Source: Fusobacterium perfoetens (lineage in GTDB: Bacteria > Fusobacteriota > Fusobacteriia > Fusobacteriales > Fusobacteriaceae). From it: DNA of 35,486 nt. The translations under genes and the position numbers were made by a program. Shown here piece after piece: positions 26,374 through 34,705 of the stretch (its first letter is position 1; every line of letters starts with the position of its first letter). The notes below the pieces were generated by a model. It worked only from the letters and a program-made list of their open reading frames with translations, searched no databases and was not told the DNA's origin. Location: contig NZ_JADYTX010000021.1 in the NCBI RefSeq assembly GCF_021531475.1, positions 1 through 35,486 on the forward strand, given 5' to 3'.

Positions 26374-26760
26374 TTAATTTTTATGTTTTTTCTTTAATTT
26401 TTCAAGTAGATCCTCTTTTACTGGTAAATCTTCAACATATAGTCTAGGAATAACTCTTTCCATAGGAAGAATACCAACTGACATTGCAATACCAGAAGGT
26501 AAAGACATTCTAAATGTCTTTAAGTAAGAAAGCATCTCATCAACATATTGTTCAGGGATAGTTAAAAGGAAGATACAATCTGTACCGGGCCAAGTATTAC
26601 AGTTTTTATGTTTTAATTTATCACTCCAAACAGTTTCAACTTTTCTATGAATTCCATAAAGGTAGAAACCAATCTCATCAAAGAACTCTTCAAGTCTTGC
26701 TTTTTGAGCCTCATTAATATAAACCATAAGCATTCTGTAGTGTAAAAACTCTTCTCTCAT
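26374..26760 (-). CDS. PG0541-family transporter-associated protein
   Basis: A 128-aa soluble protein. It has no signal peptide or membrane helix. Motifs I can point to are YGIHRKVETVWSDKLKHKNCNTWPGTDCIFLL and the LPSGIAMSVGILPMERVIP segment. It resembles the small PG0541-type proteins (PII-like in size) that accompany RND efflux genes in Bacteroidetes and Fusobacteria; the molecular role is unknown. It follows the RND gene after 167 bases that hold a strong hairpin, and its own ribosome site is TGAGGAGGG. It could sense a ligand or modulate the pump; this is guesswork from context. Confidence 0.75.
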   Translation of the reverse strand: MREEFLHYRMLMVYINEAQKARLEEFFDEIGFYLYGIHRKVETVWSDKLKHKNCNTWPGTDCIFLLTIPEQYVDEMLSYLKTFRMSLPSGIAMSVGILPMERVIPRLYVEDLPVKEDLLEKLKKKHKN

Positions 26761-26809
26761 AATAATTCTTCCCTCCTCAAGATATTTTAGTAATTAGTAT
26801 ATTTATGAA

Positions 26810-26849
26810 GGAAGAATAGATTTGATATTTATAATCAAATCCCTCTTCC
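26810..26849 (-). repeat. Intercistronic hairpin between the RND gene and the PG0541 gene
   Basis: Arms GGAAGA...GATTTGAT and ATCAAATC...TCTTCC pair (8 plus 6 base pairs around a small internal loop) with a 7-base apical loop. No T-run follows, so it looks more like an RNA-stability or processing element than a terminator. Confidence 0.55.
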
Positions 26850-26926
26850 AAAATTTTTAATAATATTTATTACTAATCTTTAGAATCTTTTATTTTAATA
26901 TTCTAACTAAAATTTATATTTCCTTT

Positions 26927-29900
26927 TTATTTTTTAGATTTTCTTTTTTCTTCATACATTTCAGCTTTTTTATCCATTTTTTCTCTTAGAGGAGCTATTA
27001 ATTTTTTAATAAATCCAAGAACTTTGTTGTTCATATCTTCAACCAAAGTATAAAGAACAGGGATAACTACTAGAGTTAATAATGTAGAGAATGAAAGTCC
27101 AAACATAACTGTTACAGCCATTCCTCTATAGATTTCAGAACCTTCTCCAATTCCTAAAGCAAGTGGTAACATACCAAATACAGTAGTCATTGTAGTCATT
27201 AGAATTGGTCTAAGTCTTGTTCTACAAGATTCAATAACAGCTTCAGCTCTCTCAACACCTCTTTCTCTTGTTATATTGATAAAGTCAATAAGAACGATGG
27301 CGTTGTTAACAACGATACCAGCTAGCATTATTATACCAACCATAACCATTATATCAATAGGTTGTCTAAATGTAACAAGTCCTATTAAGATACCAATGAA
27401 AGCTAATGGGAATGAACCTAAGATAATTACAGGTAACACAAAGTTTTCAAATTGAGATGCAAGTAGTGCATATATTAAGAATAATGATATTCCAAGAGCT
27501 GCTCCCAATTGTCCAGATGCGTCTTGTAAGTTTTCAGAATCTCCACCGAATTTATAAGAAACTGTACTAGGTGGGTTAGTTTCATTAAATGCTTTTACAA
27601 GTTCATTTTGAATAGCAACTAATCCAGGACCACCATCGTTAACAGAAACAGAAACTGTATAAATTCTATCTTGTTTATTAATTTCTGATGAACCTTCAAC
27701 CACTTTGATATCAGCTACGTCAGAAACTTTTACGAATTCATTATCACCAATTTTTATATTTAAGTTAGATAAATCTGATATACTACTTCTTAATTCTTTA
27801 GGAAGTCTTACTAAAATATCAATTTCTTCTGTACCAGTTTTAACAGTAGTAGTATTTCCTCTATCTCCTCCTAATATGAAGTAACTAATTGTTTGTCCAA
27901 CAGTGATAGGGTTGATACCATATGCTTGTATTTTTTCTCTGTTAAGAATAATTCTAGCTTCTGGGTTACCTGGGTCTAAAGATGAAGTAATATCAACAGC
28001 ACCTTCAAAGTTTTTAATCTTGTCAGCAACTTGTTTACCAATTTCTTTTAACTCATCATAGTTAGGTCCCATTATGTTAATTTCAACGTCTCTTTGAGGA
28101 GCACTCATAGCAAAGTTTTCTGATAAACTGATTCTTGTATCAGGAATTTTTTCTACAAGAGGTCTTATTCTATCAATGATTTCAAATACAGATGTATCTC
28201 TTGTATCTTTTTTACCAACGTCAACGTTTATAGATATAGTATTGTTAGTGATAAAGTCAAAGTAGTATTTTGTATCAGGATCTTCTTTAACAATATCTTC
28301 TATTTGATTAGCTATATCTTGAGATTTTGCTATATCAAGTCCATTTCCTAATTCGGCAACTATAGAATATCTTCCTTGGTCTTGTTTAGGCATGAATTCT
28401 ACTTTTAAGAAGTTCATACAAGTACCAACAGTAACAAAGAAAGTAACTATAGTGATAAGAACTACTTTTAATCTGTTAGTAACAGCCCAAGTGATGATAG
28501 ATAGATATTTAGCTTTAACACCAGCAAAGAATTTACCTTCACTTGTGATATTTACTTTATTACTTAAGAACTTACTAGCTATCATAGGCATTAAAGTTAA
28601 TGAAACTATTAAAGCTGCTAAGTTTGAGAATATAATTGAAAGTGACATGTCACGGAATATCTCTCTTGCAATACCAGGTATAAATAATATAGGTATAAAT
28701 ACAACCATTGTAGTAAGAGATGATGCAATGATAGACATTGTAACCTCAGTAGTACCGTTATCAGATGCTTCAATAACTGGAGAGTGTAACTCTGTCATAT
28801 GACGATAAATATTATCTATAACAACAACTGAGTTGTCTGTAAGCATTCCAACCCCAAGTGATAATCCCATTAAAGAGATAAGGTTGATACTTGTTCCACT
28901 AAATGAAAGGAATGCAAATGTAAACATAATTGATACTGGAAGAGCTAGAGATATAAGTAATGTAGCTCTTATATTTTTTAAGAATACTAATAAAACTATT
29001 GTTGCAAGAACAAGGGCTTGTAAAGCACTTGAACTGATACTTGAAATAGATTTTGTAATGTCTTCAGATGTATCAAGTAGTACTGTAAAATCAGTTCCTG
29101 GAGGCATTATAGGTTTTAAGTCTTCAAAGGCTTTATTAACACCTTTATTAAGATCTATTGTACTTCCGTCAGCAGATTTTTCTACTGCAACAACGATACC
29201 TTCTTTTTGGTTTAAGAATCCTAAGTCAGTAAAGTCTTCTGTAGTAAGAACTACTTCAGCTACGTCAGATACTCTTAATGAGTTACCATTACTATGGATT
29301 ACTAAGTTTTTAATCTCATCTATGTAGTTTGTTTCACCCATAAATCTACCAACGATTTGTTTGCTACCTGTGTTGATAGTACCTAGAGGTAAGTTTTTAC
29401 TAGAATAAGAGATTATATTATAAAGTTCCATAGGTGATAAATTATAAGCTGATAATTTATCAGGATTAATTTGTAATTGGATTTGTTTTTGTGGGTTGCC
29501 GAAAACCTTAACTTGTCCAATACCTTTTAAAGATTCTAGTCTTGGTTTTAAATATTCATCAACGAAACTTCCCATTTCACTTCTACTTTTACCAGTAAAC
29601 ATAGCAACCATTGTTAAGTTACCTGCTCCAGCTTCTACTTTTCTGGCAACTGGTGTATCGGCGTCATCTGGTAAATCGTTTGTGATTCTTGATATCTCTC
29701 TTTGGATATCTGTTACTTTATCGTCAGCATCAATACCGAAATCAAATTCTACAACAACAGTAGATTGACCGAAAGCTGATGTTGATGTTATCTTATCAAT
29801 ACCTTCAATGTTAGGTAAAACTTCTTCAATTTTTTTTGTTACTTGTGTTTCAACGTCTTCTGGAACAGCTCCATTCCAAGAAGTTGTAACTGTTACAACT

Positions 29901-30028
29901 GGAATATCCATATTGGGTAAAAGCTCAGATTTCATTGTTAACATAGCAATAAGTCCTATGAAAATCATAGAAATCATAAGCATTGTAGTTGCAACGGGTC
30001 TACGAATTGACAAACCTGCTAATGTCAT
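26927..30028 (-). CDS. RND-family efflux permease (AcrB/HAE1-like)
   Basis: Inner-membrane proton-driven pump of a tripartite exporter, 1033 aa, normal length. It starts with the family N-terminus SIRRPVATTMLMISMIFIG, has 12 expected membrane helices in two repeats, two large periplasmic loops, and helix-4 motif GMLTDNSVVVIDNI. There the proton-relay pair is D398-N399 rather than Asp-Asp, a variant common in non-proteobacterial relatives. Helix 10 has GIVVNNAIVLIDFIN. Substrates cannot be read from the sequence. The start is preceded by AGGAGGGA. It lies 13 bases after the membrane-fusion gene in the operon. Confidence 0.96.
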   Translation of the reverse strand: MTLAGLSIRRPVATTMLMISMIFIGLIAMLTMKSELLPNMDIPVVTVTTSWNGAVPEDVETQVTKKIEEVLPNIEGIDKITSTSAFGQSTVVVEFDFGIDADDKVTDIQREISRITNDLPDDADTPVARKVEAGAGNLTMVAMFTGKSRSEMGSFVDEYLKPRLESLKGIGQVKVFGNPQKQIQLQINPDKLSAYNLSPMELYNIISYSSKNLPLGTINTGSKQIVGRFMGETNYIDEIKNLVIHSNGNSLRVSDVAEVVLTTEDFTDLGFLNQKEGIVVAVEKSADGSTIDLNKGVNKAFEDLKPIMPPGTDFTVLLDTSEDITKSISSISSSALQALVLATIVLLVFLKNIRATLLISLALPVSIMFTFAFLSFSGTSINLISLMGLSLGVGMLTDNSVVVIDNIYRHMTELHSPVIEASDNGTTEVTMSIIASSLTTMVVFIPILFIPGIAREIFRDMSLSIIFSNLAALIVSLTLMPMIASKFLSNKVNITSEGKFFAGVKAKYLSIITWAVTNRLKVVLITIVTFFVTVGTCMNFLKVEFMPKQDQGRYSIVAELGNGLDIAKSQDIANQIEDIVKEDPDTKYYFDFITNNTISINVDVGKKDTRDTSVFEIIDRIRPLVEKIPDTRISLSENFAMSAPQRDVEINIMGPNYDELKEIGKQVADKIKNFEGAVDITSSLDPGNPEARIILNREKIQAYGINPITVGQTISYFILGGDRGNTTTVKTGTEEIDILVRLPKELRSSISDLSNLNIKIGDNEFVKVSDVADIKVVEGSSEINKQDRIYTVSVSVNDGGPGLVAIQNELVKAFNETNPPSTVSYKFGGDSENLQDASGQLGAALGISLFLIYALLASQFENFVLPVIILGSFPLAFIGILIGLVTFRQPIDIMVMVGIIMLAGIVVNNAIVLIDFINITRERGVERAEAVIESCRTRLRPILMTTMTTVFGMLPLALGIGEGSEIYRGMAVTVMFGLSFSTLLTLVVIPVLYTLVEDMNNKVLGFIKKLIAPLREKMDKKAEMYEEKRKSKK

Positions 30029-30041
30029 TTTTCCCTCCTAA

Positions 30042-31091
30042 TTATTTAGTTTCTTTAGTAGTTGTGCTTGGATTAGATTCGCTAATTTTGTTACCATCTT
30101 CAAGTCCGAATAGTCCTTTTACAACAACTTTATCTCCTGTTTTAATATCTTTAGAAGAAATAACAGTGTATTTAGAGTCTTGAGCTCCAGTTTGAACTTC
30201 AACTCTTCTTGCAACTCCATCTTTTACAACAAATATATAACTTAATAAGTCTCTTATGAATATACTTTCATCTGGTACAGACATAGCAGAAACTTTTCCA
30301 ACTGGAATAGTTACATAAGAGTACATACCATCTTTAATAAGATTGTCAGTATTTTTTACACCGATTTTTAATTTATATTTTTTAGTATTAGATTCAGCAA
30401 TTGGGTTGATTTCTAATATTTGTCCATCAAGAGTTTTTCCGATAGCAGGAATTTCTATTGATAATGGTCCACCAACTTTAACTTGTCCAAGCCATTCAGC
30501 AGGGAAACCAACATAAGATTCCATAAGTTCGTCATCAATTACTGTAAATATAGTAGCGTTTCCTTCTACTTCATTTCCAACTTTACCAAAAAGATTTCCA
30601 ACAACACCATCTATATCAGCTCTTCTAAATAATTTGTCATAATTATTTTTAGCTACATCAAAATTAGCTTTTGCAGTAGAATAAGCATTTTCATATTCTA
30701 CATATTCTAAGTATGATATAAGTTGTTCATCATATAATCTTTTGAATTTATTGTAGTTATTTCTAGCTACATTGTATAGAGATTTTGAAGAATTGTAAGT
30801 AGCTTCTGTGTCAGCATCAGAAAGTTTCATTACAACTTCACCTTTTTTAACATGTTCTCCATTTTTTTTGAATATTTGTTCTATTGTTCCACCTTTTTCA
30901 GTAGTGTGATCAACTTTGAATTCTGGTTCAAGTATAGCGTCACTTCTGAAAGTTTGGCTTAGTTCTCTTACTTGAACAGGTTCTGTTACAACGTATTTAG
31001 GTTTTTCAACTACCTCAACTTTTTCCTTTTTCTTTCCACACCCAAGGAACATAAATGCAGAAATTAGAGATAAACAAAGTATTTTTTTCAT
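30042..31091 (-). CDS. Efflux membrane-fusion (periplasmic adaptor) lipoprotein
   Basis: Links the RND pump to the outer-membrane channel. The protein is 349 aa. The N-terminus is a lipoprotein signal, ending MFLGC with Cys18 as the lipid-anchored residue. Lipoyl/barrel-sandwich halves flank an alpha-helical hairpin (about 85-145: NVARNNYNKFKRLYDEQLIS and YENAYSTAKANFDVAKNNYD), then a beta-barrel and a membrane-proximal domain (about 170-349). Ribosome site GGAGG is present and the gene is 40 bases after the outer-membrane factor gene. Confidence 0.95.
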   Translation of the reverse strand: MKKILCLSLISAFMFLGCGKKKEKVEVVEKPKYVVTEPVQVRELSQTFRSDAILEPEFKVDHTTEKGGTIEQIFKKNGEHVKKGEVVMKLSDADTEATYNSSKSLYNVARNNYNKFKRLYDEQLISYLEYVEYENAYSTAKANFDVAKNNYDKLFRRADIDGVVGNLFGKVGNEVEGNATIFTVIDDELMESYVGFPAEWLGQVKVGGPLSIEIPAIGKTLDGQILEINPIAESNTKKYKLKIGVKNTDNLIKDGMYSYVTIPVGKVSAMSVPDESIFIRDLLSYIFVVKDGVARRVEVQTGAQDSKYTVISSKDIKTGDKVVVKGLFGLEDGNKISESNPSTTTKETK

Positions 31092-31131
31092 ATATATCCT
31101 CCATTTAAAATTTTTAATATACTTAGGTTTA

Positions 31132-32415
31132 TTAGATTATAAGAGATCTATAAGTTTCAAATGCCAATAAATAATCAGTTTCAGCAGAATTATAATTCAT
31201 TTGAGCAGTTCTATATTGAGCTTCAGAATTTAGATAATCTTGAGTGGATAAAAGCCCAGCTTCATATCTCTTAGTATCTATTTGATAGTTTTCTCTAGAG
31301 GCTTCTAGGGAACTTCTCATAGCTTCTCTATATTTTTCAAGTCTTAAAACTTCGCTATAAGCAGTAGTTAAATTAATTTCGATATTGTCTTGAGTGATAG
31401 AATTGTTAAGTTCTTCTATTTTATAATTTTCTTTAGCCACTCTGTAAGCATCTATTCCGCTACCAAAACTAAATAGTTCCCAATCAACTTGAACTCCACC
31501 TCTCCATTCTTCATCATGGAAAACATCACTAGAATGAAGTCTTTCAGTTCCACCATAACTTGCAAAAGCAGAAACTTTAGGAAGATTATCACTGAAAGCT
31601 ACCATTTTTTCAGCCTTAGAATATTCTACTTTATTTTTAGCAATTAAAGCATTTAAACTTTGATTTTTAGCTGTTATCATATCTTTATCAAAGTTTATAT
31701 TTTCACTTAGATTTGTAGGGATAACTAAATCTTTTAAATCTATATCTTCTGATTCAGGAATTCCAAGTTCTGTTTTTAAATTTTTCTTTTCAGTGGCGAT
31801 AGAGCTTTGAACTTTAACTATTTGAGATTCGATATCAAGTAATGAGTATTCTGTTTTTAAAAGATCAGCTTTAATGATTAAACGTTCTTTTAATTTTTTC
31901 TCTTGTAGTTTCATTCTTGCTTCTAACTCTTTTTGTGAGCTTTTTAAAGCTTCTAAGTTATTTTCATATTTGATGATGTTACTATAAAGAGATATTACTT
32001 TTATTCTAGTATTAACTTTTTCTTTTAAGAAAGAGTAATCTAAAATATTTTTTTGAGCGTTAGCTCCCTTAATCCCACCAAGTATAGCTCCACCTTGGAA
32101 AAGAGGATAAGTAGCTATAATTTTACTAGTATATCCATCTTTACTAATATCTTCATGTTTTTCTGTTAATTTTCTTCCATACACAACATTTTTATGAGAG
32201 TGTTCATTTCTGCTGTATGTACCTTGGTAAGCAACAGTAGGTAAAGCATACTTAAATGCTTGAGAAAGATTAAGTTCTCCTATCTTTTTATTTCTTTCTG
32301 CGATTTGAATATTTTTGCTATTAGTAAGAGATAAATCAATTGCTTGTTCTAGATCAAGAGTTCTAGCAAAAGATGCAGCACTTAGTAATAGAAATATTCC
32401 CAGTGTTTTTTTCAT
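31132..32415 (-). CDS. TolC-family outer-membrane efflux protein
   Basis: Outer-membrane/periplasmic channel of the exporter, 427 aa. The signal peptide is MKKTLGIFLLLSAASFA with cleavage expected before RTLDLEQAI, the classic TolC mature start. Two outer-membrane-efflux repeats of long helices follow, including QAFKYALPTVAYQGTYSR and VDWELFSFGSGIDAYRVAK. AGAGGTGAT sits correctly for the ATG at 32415; a GTG four codons upstream (32427) is the other possible start and would spoil the signal peptide. It lies 29 bases after tetR. Confidence 0.95.
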   Translation of the reverse strand: MKKTLGIFLLLSAASFARTLDLEQAIDLSLTNSKNIQIAERNKKIGELNLSQAFKYALPTVAYQGTYSRNEHSHKNVVYGRKLTEKHEDISKDGYTSKIIATYPLFQGGAILGGIKGANAQKNILDYSFLKEKVNTRIKVISLYSNIIKYENNLEALKSSQKELEARMKLQEKKLKERLIIKADLLKTEYSLLDIESQIVKVQSSIATEKKNLKTELGIPESEDIDLKDLVIPTNLSENINFDKDMITAKNQSLNALIAKNKVEYSKAEKMVAFSDNLPKVSAFASYGGTERLHSSDVFHDEEWRGGVQVDWELFSFGSGIDAYRVAKENYKIEELNNSITQDNIEINLTTAYSEVLRLEKYREAMRSSLEASRENYQIDTKRYEAGLLSTQDYLNSEAQYRTAQMNYNSAETDYLLAFETYRSLII

Positions 32416-32444
32416 AAAGAATATCACCTCTTATATTTAAAATT

Positions 32445-33095
32445 TTATTTTCTTATTATTTTCATAGCGATTTTAGTTAAAAAATCAACTTCTTTTTTTA
32501 AATTAATGCTTTCTAAAGATTTTTTTACCTGTAAAGGTGTTGGATTTTTAGAAGAGTCATTATTATAACTAGAAACAAAAGGATTAAACTTTTGTTCATA
32601 AAAAGTGTCTACAAGATTACAAATGATAATAGAACATTTTTCTAATTCATCTTCATCTGCTACATCTATCACATCAAGATATTTTTCTAGGATTTTTTTC
32701 ACTCCTCTATATTTTAGAGGAGCATTTGCTCCTAAAAATTGTCTTATTTTCTTTCCTAAAGAGTTTATATTTTTTAGTAGATTCATAAGAAGTAGGAAAA
32801 ATTCAGGCTCTTTAGCTGGAACTGATAAAGCGTGTAAAAAATATTTTCTTAGAGTTTCTTCTAGTGAAGACTCCAAAGCTATAATTTCATTAACTTCTAC
32901 TTTAAGTTGAGAAATTTTGTTAAAGACAATTGCTAATATAAATTCATCTTTAGATTTGAAATAAGTATAGAAACTTCCCTTGGCTATTCCCATCTTTGAA
33001 GTGATGTCTTGAATACTTGTGTTAAGATACCCTTTTTCTATGATAAGTTTAGTACCAGTGGATATTATTTCCTCCCTTTTTTTACAACTTTTCAA
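32445..33095 (-). CDS. TetR-family repressor of the efflux operon
   Basis: Transcription factor, 216 aa. The N-terminal helix-turn-helix domain is KREEIISTGTKLIIEKGYLNTSIQDITSKMGIAKGSFYTYFKSKDE, typical of TetR; the C-terminal ligand/dimer domain is variable. The start appears to be TTG at 33095, preceded by GGGGGGAGAG; there is no ATG upstream of the HTH. It is the first gene of the efflux operon and its promoter is overlapped by two TGAC-N6-GTCA palindromes, so autorepression and repression of the pump are likely. The inducer is unknown. Confidence 0.93.
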   Translation of the reverse strand: MKSCKKREEIISTGTKLIIEKGYLNTSIQDITSKMGIAKGSFYTYFKSKDEFILAIVFNKISQLKVEVNEIIALESSLEETLRKYFLHALSVPAKEPEFFLLLMNLLKNINSLGKKIRQFLGANAPLKYRGVKKILEKYLDVIDVADEDELEKCSIIICNLVDTFYEQKFNPFVSSYNNDSSKNPTPLQVKKSLESINLKKEVDFLTKIAMKIIRK

Positions 33096-33111
33096 TTTTT
33101 TCTCTCCCCCC

Positions 33112-33125
33112 TGACTGTATGGTCA
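33112..33125. promoter_or_regulatory. TetR-type operator O1 of the efflux operon
   Basis: TGACTGTATGGTCA, a TGAC-N6-GTCA palindrome, lying just downstream of the -10 box, around the transcription start. Confidence 0.7.
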
Positions 33126-33137
33126 TTATCACAAAGT

Positions 33138-33166
33138 AGTATACTATAAAATGACCAATAAGTCAA
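33138..33166 (-). promoter_or_regulatory. Promoter of the efflux operon
   Basis: Minus strand: TTGACT (33161-33166), 17-base spacer, TATACT (33138-33143). The -35 box is inside operator O2 and the start lies at O1. Confidence 0.82.
33152..33165. promoter_or_regulatory. TetR-type operator O2 of the efflux operon
   Basis: TGACCAATAAGTCA, same TGAC-N6-GTCA design as O1, 40 bases away centre to centre (about four helical turns), overlapping the -35 box. Confidence 0.7.
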
Positions 33167-33335
33167 TGGATTTTTACAAAAATTTAACAGTGAAATATTA
33201 TTATAAATTAAAGAAAAATATAAGGATAGTATTTTGGAATAGAACATACAAAAAAATCAAAAAATATATTTTTTAACATATTTTACAATTCAAAATTTTA
33301 AAATATGTATTTAGTGTTATAAAATTAAAATTAGT

Positions 33336-33364
33336 AAAAAAGAGAGTAGAAAAATCCACTCTCT
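33336..33364 (-). terminator. Terminator of the rubrerythrin gene
   Basis: Minus strand: AGAGAGTGG/CTACTCTCT stem (one G-U pair) with a 6-base loop, then a T-run. Confidence 0.85.
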
Positions 33365-33400
33365 CAATGATTAAATTATGTCTTTAGAATAAGAATAAGA

Positions 33401-33937
33401 TTAATAGTTAACGGCTCTAACTCTAAAGTATGCTTGTGGGTGGTTGCATACTGGACATACTAGAGGAGCTTCAGTTCCAACGTGTAAGTGTCCACAGTTT
33501 CCACATTCCCAAACTTGGATATCTAATTTTTTGAAAACTTCTTTATTTTCAATATTAGCTAATAATTTTCTATATCTTTCTTCGTGTTCTTTTTCTATTT
33601 TAGCAACACCTTCCATAACTTTAGCTATGTCTTCAAATCCTTCTTCTCTAGCTTCTTTTGCGAAAGTTGCATACATATCTGTCCACTCATAATTTTCTCC
33701 AGCAGCAGCATCTTTTAAGTTTTCTACTGTAGAAGGCATTCCTCCATGAAGAAGTTTGAACCAAAGCTTAGCATGCTCTTTTTCATTGTTAGCAGTAGTT
33801 TCAAATAATTCAGCTATTTGTACATATCCTTCTTTTTTTGCTTTAGAAGCATAATATGTATATTTGTTTCTTGCTTGAGATTCTCCAGCAAAAGCAGTCC
33901 ATAGATTTTTTTCTGTTTTAGTTCCTTTTAATTCCAT
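33401..33937 (-). CDS. rbr: Rubrerythrin
   Basis: Non-haem di-iron peroxidase that reduces hydrogen peroxide in anaerobes. The protein is 178 aa. A four-helix di-iron domain has E-rich helices with ExxH pairs ([29 protein letters not shown]). A C-terminal rubredoxin-like domain follows with CGNCG and CPVC iron ligands. Length and domain order (di-iron then rubredoxin) are classical. AAGGAGGA precedes the ATG and it has its own promoter. The PerR-like gene lies just upstream in the same direction, which fits peroxide control. Confidence 0.96.
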   Translation of the reverse strand: MELKGTKTEKNLWTAFAGESQARNKYTYYASKAKKEGYVQIAELFETTANNEKEHAKLWFKLLHGGMPSTVENLKDAAAGENYEWTDMYATFAKEAREEGFEDIAKVMEGVAKIEKEHEERYRKLLANIENKEVFKKLDIQVWECGNCGHLHVGTEAPLVCPVCNHPQAYFRVRAVNY

Positions 33938-33983
33938 AATATATTCCTCCTTGCAAGATAAAATGATGATTGCTCACATATAT

Positions 33984-34013
33984 ATTATACTCTATTAACT
34001 GAAGAAAAGTCAA
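33984..34013 (-). promoter_or_regulatory. Promoter of the rubrerythrin gene
   Basis: Minus strand: TTGACT (34008-34013), 18-base spacer, TATAAT (33984-33989). Confidence 0.75.
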
Positions 34014-34071
34014 ATAAAAAGGGATTAAAATAGTAAAAATAATAAAAAAATTTTTATAAAATTATAGGAAA

Positions 34072-34449
34072 TTATTCATTTTTACAATTTTTACAAATTC
34101 CATCAAAAAGAATATTAAATTTTTCTATAATAATATCTTGCTCTATAGAAATATTTTTTATAAACTTTTCTATTTCTATACTACTAATATCAGTTAAACT
34201 TCCACAAATTTTACATTTTAAATGAGCATGAGGTTTTAAGTTTTTATCAAATTTATCTACTTGCTCAGGAAGACTTACTTTTCTTATTTCGTTTGATTCT
34301 ACTAATTTTAATAGATTTCTATAAACAGTACCTAAACTTAATTTAGGATTATCTTTTTTTAGAGAGCTATAAATTATATCAGCTGTAGGATGTCCTTCAT
34401 GGGTTAGTATGTAATTTAAAATTAATTCTCTTTGTTTAGAATATTTCAT
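34072..34449 (-). CDS. Fur-family regulator, PerR-like
   Basis: Metal-dependent repressor, 125 aa from the ATG at 34449. A TTG five codons upstream opens the same frame, but AAAGGAG lies between it and this ATG. It has a winged-helix DNA-binding domain (LSLGTVYRNLLKL) and a dimer domain with two structural zinc pairs (C79/C82, C119/C122). The residues at the regulatory metal site read H20, D68, H74, H76, D87, matching the His/Asp set of PerR rather than the Glu-containing set of Fur. Neighbouring rubrerythrin supports a peroxide-sensing role. Zur or Fur function cannot be excluded, because the divergent QueD-family gene has an operator that also resembles a Zur box. Confidence 0.85.
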   Translation of the reverse strand: MKYSKQRELILNYILTHEGHPTADIIYSSLKKDNPKLSLGTVYRNLLKLVESNEIRKVSLPEQVDKFDKNLKPHAHLKCKICGSLTDISSIEIEKFIKNISIEQDIIIEKFNILFDGICKNCKNE

Positions 34450-34515
34450 ATAAACTCCTTTCAAAAAATATTTTTTAATTTTAAATATTTGTGAAGTTTA
34501 AGAATATTATATCAT

Positions 34516-34544
34516 GATAAATTAAAAAAGTCACTTATTTATTT
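34516..34544 (-). promoter_or_regulatory. Candidate promoter of the PerR-like gene
   Basis: Minus strand: GTGACT, 17-base spacer, TATAAT, some 70 bases upstream of the ATG. A short TATCATGATA palindrome overlaps the upstream edge of the -10 box and could be an autoregulatory site. Box positions are approximate to a base or two. Confidence 0.5.
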
Positions 34545-34618
34545 TATTATAATTTTTGTACTATTAATTGACTAAATAATTATCAATAAGATTCTTTAAT
34601 CAAAAAAAATATTTTTTG

Positions 34619-34647
34619 TTGACAAAACAAAAAATATATGATAACAT
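34619..34647 (+). promoter_or_regulatory. Promoter of the QueD-family gene
   Basis: TTGACA (34619-34624) is perfect; 17 bases later TAACAT (34642-34647) is a moderate -10. Transcription would begin at the left edge of the 27-base palindrome. Confidence 0.65.
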
Positions 34648-34652
34648 ATTTA

Positions 34653-34679
34653 TAATAATAGTAATCATTACTATTATTA
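34653..34679. promoter_or_regulatory. Perfect 27-base palindrome, candidate Fur/PerR/Zur-family operator
   Basis: Thirteen-base perfect arms around a single C (34666), with core TAGTAAT-C-ATTACTA in the 7-1-7 format of Fur-family boxes. It sits immediately after the -10 box of the QueD-family gene and next to the divergent Fur-family gene. The GTAAT-N-ATTAC core is closest to Zur boxes as I remember them; PerR boxes are TTATAAT-N-ATTATAA. Confidence 0.7.
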
Positions 34680-34705
34680 AAATTTAAAAATTAGGAGGTA
34701 GGAAG

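Larger units (their letters stand above)
33096..33400. other. 305-base intergenic region upstream of tetR
   Basis: Holds the efflux promoter with its two operators (33112-33166) and, at its right end, the rubrerythrin terminator (33336-33364). The ~170 bases between are AT-rich and I see no ORF or RNA gene there. Confidence 0.6.

Noticed and set aside
28392-28802. Plus-strand ORF of 136 codons inside the RND gene
   Set aside because: Mirrors conserved membrane-helix codons of the pump on the other strand; no homology-like motif of its own.
28833-29327. Plus-strand ORF of 164 codons inside the RND gene
   Set aside because: Same reason: antisense shadow with no start signals.
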